Shown here in pieces: positions 7,654-14,035 of a stretch of DNA of 14,956 bases (within the stretch, counting starts at the first letter, position 1; every line of letters begins with the position of its first letter). Under the pieces are notes generated by a model. The model was not told where the DNA came from, did no database searches, and was given only the letters and a program-made list of their open reading frames with translations. Both the position numbers and the translations under genes were made by a program. Source of the DNA: Armatimonadota bacterium (GTDB lineage Bacteria > Armatimonadota > Zipacnadia > Zipacnadales > JABUFB01); NCBI GenBank assembly GCA_018056145.1, contig JAGPGE010000044.1:1-14956 (forward strand). The letters run 5' to 3'.

Positions 7654-7659
7654 CCTCCT
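7654..7659 (-). promoter_or_regulatory. Shine-Dalgarno site deciding the CBM48 start
   Basis: AGGAGG on the minus strand, 8 bases from the ATG at 7645. It directly abuts and overlaps the upstream GTG at 7654, ruling that codon out as a start. Confidence 0.8.
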
Positions 7660-7712
7660 GTTGCGTCCACCGTGGCGGGAGGGCATGCAGGTAAGTGACC
7701 CTCCGTACCGCA

Positions 7713-7741
7713 ATTATACCGGATTCCCATGCGGTTGGGAA
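7713..7741 (-). promoter_or_regulatory. Sigma-70 promoter of the CBM48 gene with overlapping palindrome
   Basis: On the minus strand, TTCCCA (complement of 7736-7741) and a perfect TATAAT (complement of 7713-7718) are spaced by 17 bases. The -35 hexamer is one arm of a perfect inverted repeat (7724-7729 and 7736-7741, 6-base gap), so a repressor bound there would cover the -35 and spacer. The predicted leader is about 60 bases. Confidence 0.65.
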
Positions 7742-8000
7742 CCGTGTGCCCCGCCAAGGGGTCGGACTCGGTTTTGTGGGTAATCGCCCGTCATCTGATC
7801 GCCGGCCTGAGCATTTCCGCTCCTTCCGGTCCGGACTATTGCATTACGCCCGCTTCGCGGGCTGTGAGGCCAGGGCAACGGCCCGCGGCATTGCAGCGCG
7901 TGGTCGACGGGTCCATCTTGCCAGGATGGTGTGCACCCAGCCGCTTTTCGCGGTCAGCCCCCCGTCAGGGCGAGGCAGGACTACATCCGGAGGCAGTGAG

Positions 8001-8987
8001 ATGGAGTACAAGACGCTGGGACGCACCGGGCTCGAGGTCAGTCGTCTGGGATTGGGTGGGCTGTTTGTCTCGTCCGCAGGCGGAACCGACCGGCAGCGCG
8101 CATATGACGCGGTGTCACGCGCGCTGGACCTGGGGGTGAACTACATTGACACCGCGCCGGGCTACCTCGACAGCGAGGAAGTTCTCGGCAATGCGCTGGA
8201 GGGGGAGACGCGGCCATACGTTCTGTCCACGAAGCTCGGCGGCAGGCCAGACCCCTTCAACCCGCAGAACACGGACCACCTGAAGTTTTCCTTCGCCGAG
8301 AGCCTGCGACTGCTCCGACGCGAAAGCGTGGACATTCTCATGATCCACGAGCCGGACCGGCCGGGGCAATACGACTGGTGGACGAATTGGGAGGATTTCA
8401 CCGGCCCGGTGACCGAGTGCCTCGCGGCGCTCAAGGAGGAGGGGCTGATCAGGTTCACAGGCCTGGGCGGCACCACGGCTTACATCCTGGCCCGGATCTG
8501 CGCCACGGGGCAGTTTGACGTGGTGCTCACCGCTTTCAACATCAGCCTGCTTTGGCGGGAAGCGCTGATCGCTGTCGTCCCGGAAGCAGAGAAACAGAAC
8601 ATGGGGATCGTCGCGGGGTCGCCACTGCAGCAAGGGTGGCTCGCGCGGCGCTACGACCAGTTCCTGGACAACCCGCCGGCCTGGCTGAGCCCGCCCCGGC
8701 GCGAGCAGTTCCGAGCACTGTACTCACTGGTGGATGAGGCCAAAATGCCTCTCCCGGAGATGGCCCTGCGCTGGGTCATATCCGTCCCCGAAGTGGACAC
8801 GACCCTCATGGGCGCGCGGTCGGTGGAAGAAGTCGAGAAGAACGTGGCCGCGGTTGAAGCAGGGCCGCTGCCGGCCGAAATCCTGGCCCGACTAGACGAA
8901 ATCGCCGCGATGGTCCCCTTCAGGCCCATGGATGAACCCTTCGGCTGCGGGTTCGGGGGGTTCCGGGGTCCCGGAATCGCGCGTTAG
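8001..8987 (+). CDS. Aldo/keto reductase
   Basis: A 328-residue NAD(P)H-dependent oxidoreductase of the aldo/keto reductase superfamily, predicted cytoplasmic. The N-terminus (YKTLGRTGLEVSRLGLG) is the classic family opening, and the catalytic tetrad is complete: Asp50 and Tyr55 in NYIDTAPGY, Lys78 in STKLGG, and His116 in MIHEPD. The C-terminal part, LRWVISVPEVDTTLMGARSVEEVEKN, is the usual cofactor-binding end. The start at 8001 is set by GGAGG at 7989-7993 with a 7-base spacer; the frame is open further upstream but without a ribosome site. It is transcribed away from the CBM48 gene and towards the LamG protein gene, 12 bases apart at their ends. The substrate cannot be deduced; relatives include galactose/fucose dehydrogenase-like and general carbonyl reductases. 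Confidence 0.93.
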   Translation: MEYKTLGRTGLEVSRLGLGGLFVSSAGGTDRQRAYDAVSRALDLGVNYIDTAPGYLDSEEVLGNALEGETRPYVLSTKLGGRPDPFNPQNTDHLKFSFAESLRLLRRESVDILMIHEPDRPGQYDWWTNWEDFTGPVTECLAALKEEGLIRFTGLGGTTAYILARICATGQFDVVLTAFNISLLWREALIAVVPEAEKQNMGIVAGSPLQQGWLARRYDQFLDNPPAWLSPPRREQFRALYSLVDEAKMPLPEMALRWVISVPEVDTTLMGARSVEEVEKNVAAVEAGPLPAEILARLDEIAAMVPFRPMDEPFGCGFGGFRGPGIAR

Positions 8988-8997
8988 CCTACGCGCG
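8978..8997. terminator. Hairpin at convergent gene ends (possible bidirectional terminator)
   Basis: CGCGCGT and ACGCGCG form a perfect 7-bp stem around a 6-base loop containing the TAG stop of the aldo/keto reductase. It lies in the 12-base gap between two converging genes, where a shared terminator is expected. No T-tract follows on either strand, so termination by this hairpin alone is uncertain. Confidence 0.35.
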
Positions 8998-8999
8998 GG

Positions 9000-11441
9000 C
9001 TAGCCGAGCTCGAGAAGCAGGATGCCCCACTGGTCCACCCGCGGGATCACGATGCGCGTTCTTGCGGGCAGCGGGTCGATGATTGCCTCCTGCGGTTCGC
9101 AGCCTGGAGCGTGGAAGCTGGCTGAGCGGATATCGGCGCCCCCCAGGAACGAGTTGCGCAGGGCTAAGGACAGGTATCTCAGCGGCGCGGCCGCGCCTGT
9201 ATCCGGCTTGCGGTTGCGGTTGAGGATGTGACATGCCACGCGCCGATCCGTGCCGCCGGCGGGTGCTCGCAGAAGGCAGTAGACTTCCTCGGGCCCCCAG
9301 AGCTCTACGGGCGACAGCTGACGAAGGACTCGGTCGGTGACCCGGTGGTCGGGCAGGACCGGGATTTCACCCCTCGCTGCTTCGAGTGCCTGCGCATCGG
9401 CTTCGGGGAGAGCGCCCGGGTCGCAGGCGAGAACGATGAAGTCGACGGTCCGGAGGTCTGCCGGCGTCAGGCGCTGCTCGTAGCAGGACCTTCCCGAAGG
9501 GAACAGGCGGAAGGGCACCTGGGATGCAAGCAGCCGCGACACGATCTGCTGAGTGCGAGGCCGGTCATAGCGGTCCGTATCGATGACCACGCCCACGTTG
9601 GCCACTGTCTCGAAGCCATCGAGCAGCGCGGCGTTCTCCCGCACGAAACTGTACAGGTCGCCGTAGTCGTCCACTCTTCCGAAGTGCCGGTCCTTGCCCG
9701 GCCCCATCCAGATGTCCCAGGGCACGAGAGTGAACTGGCCAAGGGCGTAGGTGGCCGCGATCTCGGCGCGGGTGTCCGTGACGTCGTGGGGGAAAGGCGA
9801 GACAACCTGCCAGGTCCCGAGGGCATCGGCGGATCGGGCACAGATCGCCAGGTCGGGCAAGGCTTCAGACGATGTCTCCCCGATCAGGAAATCGAACTCA
9901 TCGGCCAGGAAGTTGGTCTGCTGCGCGGGCGTCTGTAGGTTGGAGTTCGCCGACAGCGGCACCCGGCGCCCTGAGTGTGCGTCCATCTGCTCCCGGAGCC
10001 AGGCGAAGAACGCGCGCACCGATTTCCGCTGGAAGTCCTCGAAGAGCGGCGTCCCGGGCAACTCGCGACGGCGGGCCTTGTAGTCGGCGGCCGTCGAAAT
10101 GCCCTGCTCGCGAAGATAGGCGCGGTAGTCGTAGCCTTCGAGTGACTCTGCGCCGATAGCGCGCCGCTGTTCCTCCGTCACGTCGGCAAGGTACTCGCGG
10201 AACGCTTCCATGCAGCGGTCGCACATGCACCCGCCGCCCCAACTGTGGGCGCTGACAATGAGCGACCAGTCGTCGAACTGCATCCAGTCGACGCCGGCAT
10301 CCAGTGTCTTGCGGGCGGCGGCGAGGACGGCCTCCCGGTATGCAGGCTGGTTGTTGCAGCCCCATTTGACCGGGTTTTTCGGGTCGAAAGTCACCATCCA
10401 CGGCGCCACGAGCTTCGTTCCGTCCAGATCGACGCAGTAGGCCGACAGGTCGTCAGTGCGGGGGACGGAATTGATCGCTCCTTGCACCGTCCTGCCTTCG
10501 GCGCGCAGCTTCTGGACGTAGGGGCCATCGTTGGTGTAGACCCAGACGACCCGGCTGGCGCCGAAGGACCGGATCACATCCGGCGCCTCGGGGCGATTCC
10601 AGCGGGTGGAGAAGAAGACGTCGGAGTGGCGGATGTCGGGCACCTGCGGGCGGGTGTGATGAGACACACATTCGAAGACAGTACATGCACGGGGGCGGTC
10701 CTGCTCGTGCATGGCGGTCACTTCCCCGGGGGAGAGCGCCGTGTCGAAGATCCGCACATTGTCCATGATCCCTTTGAAGGGGCGGATTCCGTCCAGGTTG
10801 CCGATATCCACTCGGGCACCCATGGCGTCGGGTTCGGGCGGCGACTCCCAGGTGGCGACTGGTACGGGGCTTTCCCCATGCCGGGCCACGTACATGACTG
10901 ATTTACCTGCGTCGAAGTCGGTGGAGACCGCGACAAAGGACCACTCGTCTGAGGGTACGGGCGCGGAATCCGGGGATATGGACAGGAAGTAGTCCTTGCC
11001 CTGGCGCTTCAGCTTGAAGGTGAGTCTGCCGCTGCTGAACCACAGGTCCCAGGCTGCCGAGAAGAGCAGCCGGGCAGGTCCTTCGGAACGGATCGGCAGG
11101 AACCACGCGCTGATGGTGAAGTTGCGCAGGGCGGCGAGGTCCGGGTGTTCGTACAGGATGGCGCCGCCTGCCTTGTCGGTTCCAGAGCCGCCCGACCGTG
11201 AGCTTGCTTCGAAGGAGATGCCCATCCCGCGCACGCCCGGGGCGAACAGGGGGCCTTCGCCCGGCACGTACTCCTTCCGTTCGCCCTCGCCGCCCAGGGC
11301 TCCGCTGTTGCGCAGGTCGCCGTTGAGGGCGAATTCCACCAGGGGCGCCGGCGCGGCCTGCCCGGGGAGGGTAGACACGAGCAGAATCAACACAGTGGCG
11401 GATCCCGCGCAGCGCTGCGTCAGGCCCGGTGTCAACCGCAT
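9000..11441 (-). CDS. Exported LamG-domain protein with glycoside-hydrolase-like TIM barrel
   Basis: An 813-residue protein. Residues 1-30 form a Sec-type signal peptide (Arg at 2 and 10, hydrophobic core ATVLILLVSTL, cleavage near GQAA). Residues about 33-245 are a LamG/concanavalin-like sandwich (FTISAWF, GIMDNVRIFDTALSPGEV). From about 255 follows a TIM-barrel glycoside-hydrolase-like region with DAGVDWMQFDDW (381-392), an acidic strand end, and GGGCMCDRCMEAFREYL (402-418), a Cys-x-Cys-x2-Cys segment like that of GH42-type and 'hypothetical glycosyl hydrolase' families. Residues about 640-735 (VGVVIDTDRY...) resemble the GH42 trimerisation domain, with a beta-sandwich at the end. The ATG at 11441 has AAGGGG 7 bases upstream and overlaps the PAP2 gene by 10 bases, implying translational coupling. 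It probably binds and cleaves or modifies polysaccharide outside the cytoplasm. No exact family or substrate can be given. Confidence 0.8.
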   Translation of the reverse strand: MRLTPGLTQRCAGSATVLILLVSTLPGQAAPAPLVEFALNGDLRNSGALGGEGERKEYVPGEGPLFAPGVRGMGISFEASSRSGGSGTDKAGGAILYEHPDLAALRNFTISAWFLPIRSEGPARLLFSAAWDLWFSSGRLTFKLKRQGKDYFLSISPDSAPVPSDEWSFVAVSTDFDAGKSVMYVARHGESPVPVATWESPPEPDAMGARVDIGNLDGIRPFKGIMDNVRIFDTALSPGEVTAMHEQDRPRACTVFECVSHHTRPQVPDIRHSDVFFSTRWNRPEAPDVIRSFGASRVVWVYTNDGPYVQKLRAEGRTVQGAINSVPRTDDLSAYCVDLDGTKLVAPWMVTFDPKNPVKWGCNNQPAYREAVLAAARKTLDAGVDWMQFDDWSLIVSAHSWGGGCMCDRCMEAFREYLADVTEEQRRAIGAESLEGYDYRAYLREQGISTAADYKARRRELPGTPLFEDFQRKSVRAFFAWLREQMDAHSGRRVPLSANSNLQTPAQQTNFLADEFDFLIGETSSEALPDLAICARSADALGTWQVVSPFPHDVTDTRAEIAATYALGQFTLVPWDIWMGPGKDRHFGRVDDYGDLYSFVRENAALLDGFETVANVGVVIDTDRYDRPRTQQIVSRLLASQVPFRLFPSGRSCYEQRLTPADLRTVDFIVLACDPGALPEADAQALEAARGEIPVLPDHRVTDRVLRQLSPVELWGPEEVYCLLRAPAGGTDRRVACHILNRNRKPDTGAAAPLRYLSLALRNSFLGGADIRSASFHAPGCEPQEAIIDPLPARTRIVIPRVDQWGILLLELG

Positions 11442-12310
11442 CGCGCATCCCCTTCATTGAGGCGAGGTGGACTGTCTGCGACGCTAGAGCGCCATCCCCG
11501 TGCATGCACCCAGGCCAGCATGATCTCGCCCAAGAGCAGCCCGATGAGCAGTCCTCCGGCAACATCCCCCGGGTAGTGCTTGGCGGCTGCCAGGCGCTGG
11601 ACCATGGCGATGGCCGGGAAGATGAACAGCCAGGAGAGCGAAGATGGGCGGCCCAGCATTCCCCACAACACCAGGACCAGGGAAGCGGTGACCAGCACAT
11701 CGCCAGAGGGGAAGGAGTGCCATTCGCTTGAGTCAAGCTGGACTGAAAGGGTTGGGCGAGCCTCATCCATGGCGATGGGCCGGGGTCTGCGGACAGCCGC
11801 CTTCAGGCCGGTTGTGATTGCGGTGGCCAGGATGAAGGTCAACAGGAGCCAGCGGCACACCGCGAGATAGCGCGGGCGGCTGGCCCGTGTTGAGCGGATT
11901 AGACTGGCGCAGAGCCACGAGACGAAGAAGAAGGTGGGCAGGCCGATGAGGGCGATCATCGCGTCCTTGCCTTCGGGGGAAAGAACTGCCCATATGAGAT
12001 AGGCGGCGGCAGAGAGGGTCGCGGCGACGATCCCGAGCAGGCGCACGGCCCATCGCGAACAGACGGCGCCGCCCAGCAGGGCTGCCAGCAGAAGGGGCCC
12101 CTGGACGCCCCCTGCTCCGGTGTAGCCCAGGGTCATCTGGAACTGGGGCATGGGTGGGACCTGACGGTTCGCCAGGCACCAGCGGCCCACGGGCTCATCG
12201 ACGAAGAGCATGAGGAGCGCCACGGCGGCGGCGCCCAGAATCCAGGGAAAAATGGCGGCGATGGTTCGACTTGTGGACTGAGCGGGAGGGTTCGCAGGTC
12301 TCGGGGTCAT
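11432..12310 (-). CDS. PAP2-superfamily membrane phosphatase with PSGD instead of PSGH
   Basis: A 292-residue integral membrane protein with several hydrophobic segments (for example PWILGAAAVALLMLF, LIGLPTFFFVSWLCASLI, LLLTFILATAIT, LLIGLLLGEIMLAWV). It carries the three PAP2 signatures: KAAVRRPRP (KX6RP), FPSGDVLV at the PSGH position, and QRLAAAKHYPGDVAGG matching the SR-X5-H-X3-D motif. PAP2 enzymes dephosphorylate lipid phosphates such as phosphatidate or undecaprenyl diphosphate. The usual PSGH His, the acid/base partner, is Asp here, and Ser of SR is Gln, so activity is uncertain. The ATG at 12310 is chosen for the protein's N-terminal layout but has only a weak, distant AGGGTGA; GTG at 12343 or 12325 is possible. 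Its end overlaps the LamG gene start. It follows citrate synthase but is separated from it by a terminator hairpin. Confidence 0.85.
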   Translation of the reverse strand: MTPRPANPPAQSTSRTIAAIFPWILGAAAVALLMLFVDEPVGRWCLANRQVPPMPQFQMTLGYTGAGGVQGPLLLAALLGGAVCSRWAVRLLGIVAATLSAAAYLIWAVLSPEGKDAMIALIGLPTFFFVSWLCASLIRSTRASRPRYLAVCRWLLLTFILATAITTGLKAAVRRPRPIAMDEARPTLSVQLDSSEWHSFPSGDVLVTASLVLVLWGMLGRPSSLSWLFIFPAIAMVQRLAAAKHYPGDVAGGLLIGLLLGEIMLAWVHARGWRSSVADSPPRLNEGDARCG

Positions 12311-12364
12311 GCCGGTGACATTCACCCTAAGGCGCCCTCGCACCTGCCCCTGCCGGAAAGCGAA

Positions 12365-12396
12365 TCGGGCTGGAGCAATCGTGTGCTCCAGCCCGA
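12365..12396 (-). terminator. Intrinsic terminator of the citrate synthase gene
   Basis: A perfect 13-bp inverted repeat (12365-12377 and 12384-12396, arms TCGGGCTGGAGCA and its complement) with a 6-base loop lies 35 bases after the citrate synthase stop. On the minus strand it is followed by TTCGCTTT, a weak T-rich stretch. It also lies upstream of the PAP2 gene and separates the two units. Confidence 0.75.
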
Positions 12397-12431
12397 GCGG
12401 GAGTCCGGCCGCAGTCGGAAGCGCTCGGGTT

Positions 12432-13568
12432 TCAGCGCTCCTCGATGGGGGGCACTTCGAGGTCTACCGGGCCCGTGTAGTGGCTGAGCGGGCGAATGAG
12501 CTTGTTGTTGGACCACTGCTCGAGAACGTGGGCAGTCCAACCGACCATGCGGGCGATGGCGAAGATGCAGGTGTAGAGGTCGTTGTCGATACCCAGCATG
12601 TGGTACACGGATGCCGAGTAGAAGTCCACATTGGGGCAAAGGCCCTTCTCCTCGAAGACCACCTGCTCCACGGCTTCGGAGATCTCGGCCCACTGGGGCT
12701 GGCCCACGTGGTCACCCAGTTCGCGGCACCAGCGGCGCAGCACGGAGGCTCTCGGGTCCTCCACCTTGTATACGCGGTGGCCGAACCCCATGATCCGCTC
12801 CTTGCGCCCGAGTTTCCCGAGCACCCATTCGCGAGCGTTCTCCGGCTTTCCGATCTCGCGCAGCATGCTCATGACGCGCATATTCGCGCCACCGTGCAGA
12901 GGGCCGCGCAGGGCGCCGATTGCGGCGGTGATGGCCGAGAACATGTCGGAAAGCGTGGCAGCGGTCACGCGGGCTGCGAAAGTGGACGCATTGAAGCCAT
13001 GCTCCGCGTGGAGGGTAAGGCAGTTGTCGAAAATGCGGATCTCCAGGTCCTCGGGATACTCTCCGCGGATGCCGTGAAGGAAGTTGCCAGCCTGGGACAG
13101 GCCCGGATCGGGCGGGACGGGCTCCAGACCCTTGCGGTACCGCTGGTAGGCGGCCACGATGCTGGGGGCCTTGGCAGTGAGGGTCTGGGCCAGCTCGAAG
13201 TTGGTGTCGGCGCTGTGGCTTTCGGCCCTTGGGTCATACAGGCCAAGAGCGGACACGGCGGTTCGCAGCACGGACATGGGCGCCGCATGGTGTGGAAAGT
13301 GGCTCAGGAGCTCAAGCATCGGGAGCGTGAGCCCGCTTTCGGCCACGAGCTTGTCTCGCAGTTCATCCAAGGCAGAGGCTGTGGGAAGGGCGCCATGCCA
13401 GAGCAGATGGGCGACCTCTTCGAAGCAGCAGTTCTCGGCAAGATCCTGAACCAGATAGCCCCGGTAGATCAGGCTTCCCGCCTGCCCATCGATGTGGCAG
13501 ATGGCGGAATTGGCCACGACGACATTCGCAAGCCCTTCGCGGACTTCCGTCTCTCCGTGATCGGTCAT
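12432..13568 (-). CDS. gltA: Citrate synthase (or 2-methylcitrate synthase)
   Basis: A 378-residue enzyme of the short bacterial citrate synthase type, which condenses oxaloacetate and acetyl-CoA to citrate at entry to the TCA cycle. The N-terminus VVVANSAICHIDGQAGSLIYRGY (16-38) is the standard opening. Active-site segments are intact: LHAEHGFNAST (186-196), GPLHGGAN (222-229) with catalytic His225, MGFGHRVYK (260-268) with His264, and NVDFYS (313-318) with catalytic Asp315; GWTAHVLEQ (343-351) and LIRP (357-360) complete the CoA/substrate region. After HGGAN the usual Glu is Met. The ATG at 13568 fits family length, though the purine-rich GAGGG is about 11 bases away; an in-frame ATG at 13640 has no ribosome site. 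Methylcitrate synthase activity cannot be excluded, but no prp genes are adjacent. Confidence 0.93.
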   Translation of the reverse strand: MTDHGETEVREGLANVVVANSAICHIDGQAGSLIYRGYLVQDLAENCCFEEVAHLLWHGALPTASALDELRDKLVAESGLTLPMLELLSHFPHHAAPMSVLRTAVSALGLYDPRAESHSADTNFELAQTLTAKAPSIVAAYQRYRKGLEPVPPDPGLSQAGNFLHGIRGEYPEDLEIRIFDNCLTLHAEHGFNASTFAARVTAATLSDMFSAITAAIGALRGPLHGGANMRVMSMLREIGKPENAREWVLGKLGRKERIMGFGHRVYKVEDPRASVLRRWCRELGDHVGQPQWAEISEAVEQVVFEEKGLCPNVDFYSASVYHMLGIDNDLYTCIFAIARMVGWTAHVLEQWSNNKLIRPLSHYTGPVDLEVPPIEER

Positions 13569-13663
13569 GCTCTGTGACACCCTCTTTCTGGTTTGCGCAC
13601 TGGTTGTCCACCGGGTCTGCGGCAGACTGACTGGGCGCATGATTGTCGTGAACTCTGCAGCGC

Positions 13664-13702
13664 AAAAAAAGGACACCCTCCCGGCCATTGCACGGGGGGG
13701 TG
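13664..13702 (-). terminator. Leader terminator (attenuator candidate) upstream of citrate synthase
   Basis: On the minus strand, arms CACCCCCCCG and CGGGAGGGTG (complements of 13693-13702 and 13674-13683) pair over 9 of 10 positions with a 9-base loop, followed by TCC and seven T residues (13664-13670). This is a strong intrinsic terminator. It lies between a strong promoter and the citrate synthase start about 95 bases further on, so full-length mRNA requires read-through or antitermination. Confidence 0.7.
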
Positions 13703-13722
13703 AGGCCTGTTCGCACTCTTTC

Positions 13723-13751
13723 ATTATACTTTCGCATCGGTCGGATGACAA
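13723..13751 (-). promoter_or_regulatory. Strong sigma-70 promoter of citrate synthase
   Basis: On the minus strand, TTGTCA (complement of 13746-13751) and TATAAT (complement of 13723-13728) are spaced by exactly 17 bases, matching 11 of 12 consensus positions. The predicted start is near 13716, giving a leader of about 148 bases to the ATG at 13568. Confidence 0.8.
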
Positions 13752-13864
13752 GGTTACGCGTGCTGACGGAGCCCTCGTGGCTTCGATACGGGCGCCTCTA
13801 CAGCCTGAGCTTGAACAAGCGCGAGCCGGCCACTGGGAGCCTCGCAAAAAGGTGCCTTCGGGCA

Positions 13865-13893
13865 TTGACAGTCGGGAACGTTTGTGTCACTAT
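13865..13893 (+). promoter_or_regulatory. Candidate sigma-70 promoter for the hydrogenase
   Basis: A perfect TTGACA (13865-13870) is followed after 17 bases by CACTAT (13888-13893), a weak -10 preceded by TGT as in extended -10 promoters. Starting near 13900, it would give a leader of about 136 bases carrying the hairpin at 13937-13963 and the Rex-like site. Confidence 0.45.
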
Positions 13894-13936
13894 TCCGTCG
13901 GAGTAACAAGCGCAGGTCAGTAGTGACGCGAGCAGA

Positions 13937-13963
13937 GGCTGGCTCGCTGCAAAGCGGCCAGCC
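13937..13963 (+). other. GNRA-capped hairpin in the hydrogenase leader
   Basis: GGCTGGC (13937-13943) pairs fully with GCCAGCC (13957-13963). Inside it CGCT pairs with AGCG around a GCAA tetraloop, with one bulged T at 13944. This gives 11 base pairs capped by a GNRA loop. No T-tract follows, so it is not a terminator; it may be an RNA structure in the leader. No known riboswitch class is recognised. Confidence 0.45.
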
Positions 13964-13985
13964 ATAGTCGTGTGTCAGGACCGGA

Positions 13986-14003
13986 TTGCGCAATATTTCA
14001 CAA
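13986..14003 (+). promoter_or_regulatory. Rex (redox-sensing repressor) operator candidate
   Basis: The 18 bases TTGCGCAATATTTCACAA match the Rex consensus TTGTGAAATATTTCACAA at 16 positions, with the right half-site and AT core perfect. Rex represses when NADH is low relative to NAD+ and is known to control hydrogenase and fermentation genes in several anaerobic lineages. The site ends 32 bases before the hydrogenase ATG and overlaps the -35 and spacer of the promoter candidate at 13986-14015, so binding would block transcription. No rex gene is in the window. Confidence 0.65.
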
Positions 14004-14015
14004 AGTCGCTATAGA
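13986..14015 (+). promoter_or_regulatory. Second, proximal promoter candidate for the hydrogenase
   Basis: TTGCGC (13986-13991) and TATAGA (14010-14015) are spaced by 18 bases, each with 4 of 6 consensus matches. The predicted start near 14022 would leave a leader of only about 14 bases that just includes AAGGTGA. It coincides with the Rex-like site. Confidence 0.3.
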
Positions 14016-14035
14016 CAAACGCAAGGTGAACGCTG

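Larger units (their letters stand above)
7646..8000. other. 355-base divergent intergenic region between CBM48 and aldo/keto reductase genes
   Basis: It holds the CBM48 ribosome site and promoter on the left and the reductase ribosome site on the right. A 6-bp hairpin (GCCCGC-TTC-GCGGGC, 7848-7862) and a weak 5-bp stem near 7912-7928 lie between them. A plus-strand frame is open through part of the region but has no ribosome site. I see no convincing promoter for the reductase gene. Confidence 0.6.
13569..14035. other. 467-base divergent regulatory region between citrate synthase and hydrogenase
   Basis: The longest gene-free stretch. From left to right it holds the citrate synthase leader, a leader terminator, a minus-strand promoter, a UUCG-capped small hairpin (13853-13864), a plus-strand promoter candidate, a GNRA-capped hairpin, a Rex-type operator and the hydrogenase ribosome site (AAGGTGA, 14023-14029). 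Open frames in it lack ribosome sites and look like chance. Confidence 0.75.

Noticed and set aside
7695..8000. Upstream extension of the aldo/keto reductase frame (102 extra residues)
   Set aside because: The extension is low-complexity GC-rich translation with no ribosome site, while ATG 8001 has GGAGG at 7 bases and the family's normal N-terminus.
13829..13836. GCCACTGG resembling part of a cobalamin riboswitch
   Set aside because: Only this short block is present; the other conserved B12-box segments are not found at the expected distances.
12432..13865. Longer citrate synthase with about 99 extra N-terminal residues
   Set aside because: The extension would run through the leader terminator and the promoter at 13723-13751, and family members start close to ATG 13568.
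13567..13923. Plus-strand 118-codon frame in the citrate synthase-hydrogenase spacer
   Set aside because: No ribosome site, no recognisable family, and it overlaps the minus-strand promoter and terminator; likely chance in GC-rich DNA.
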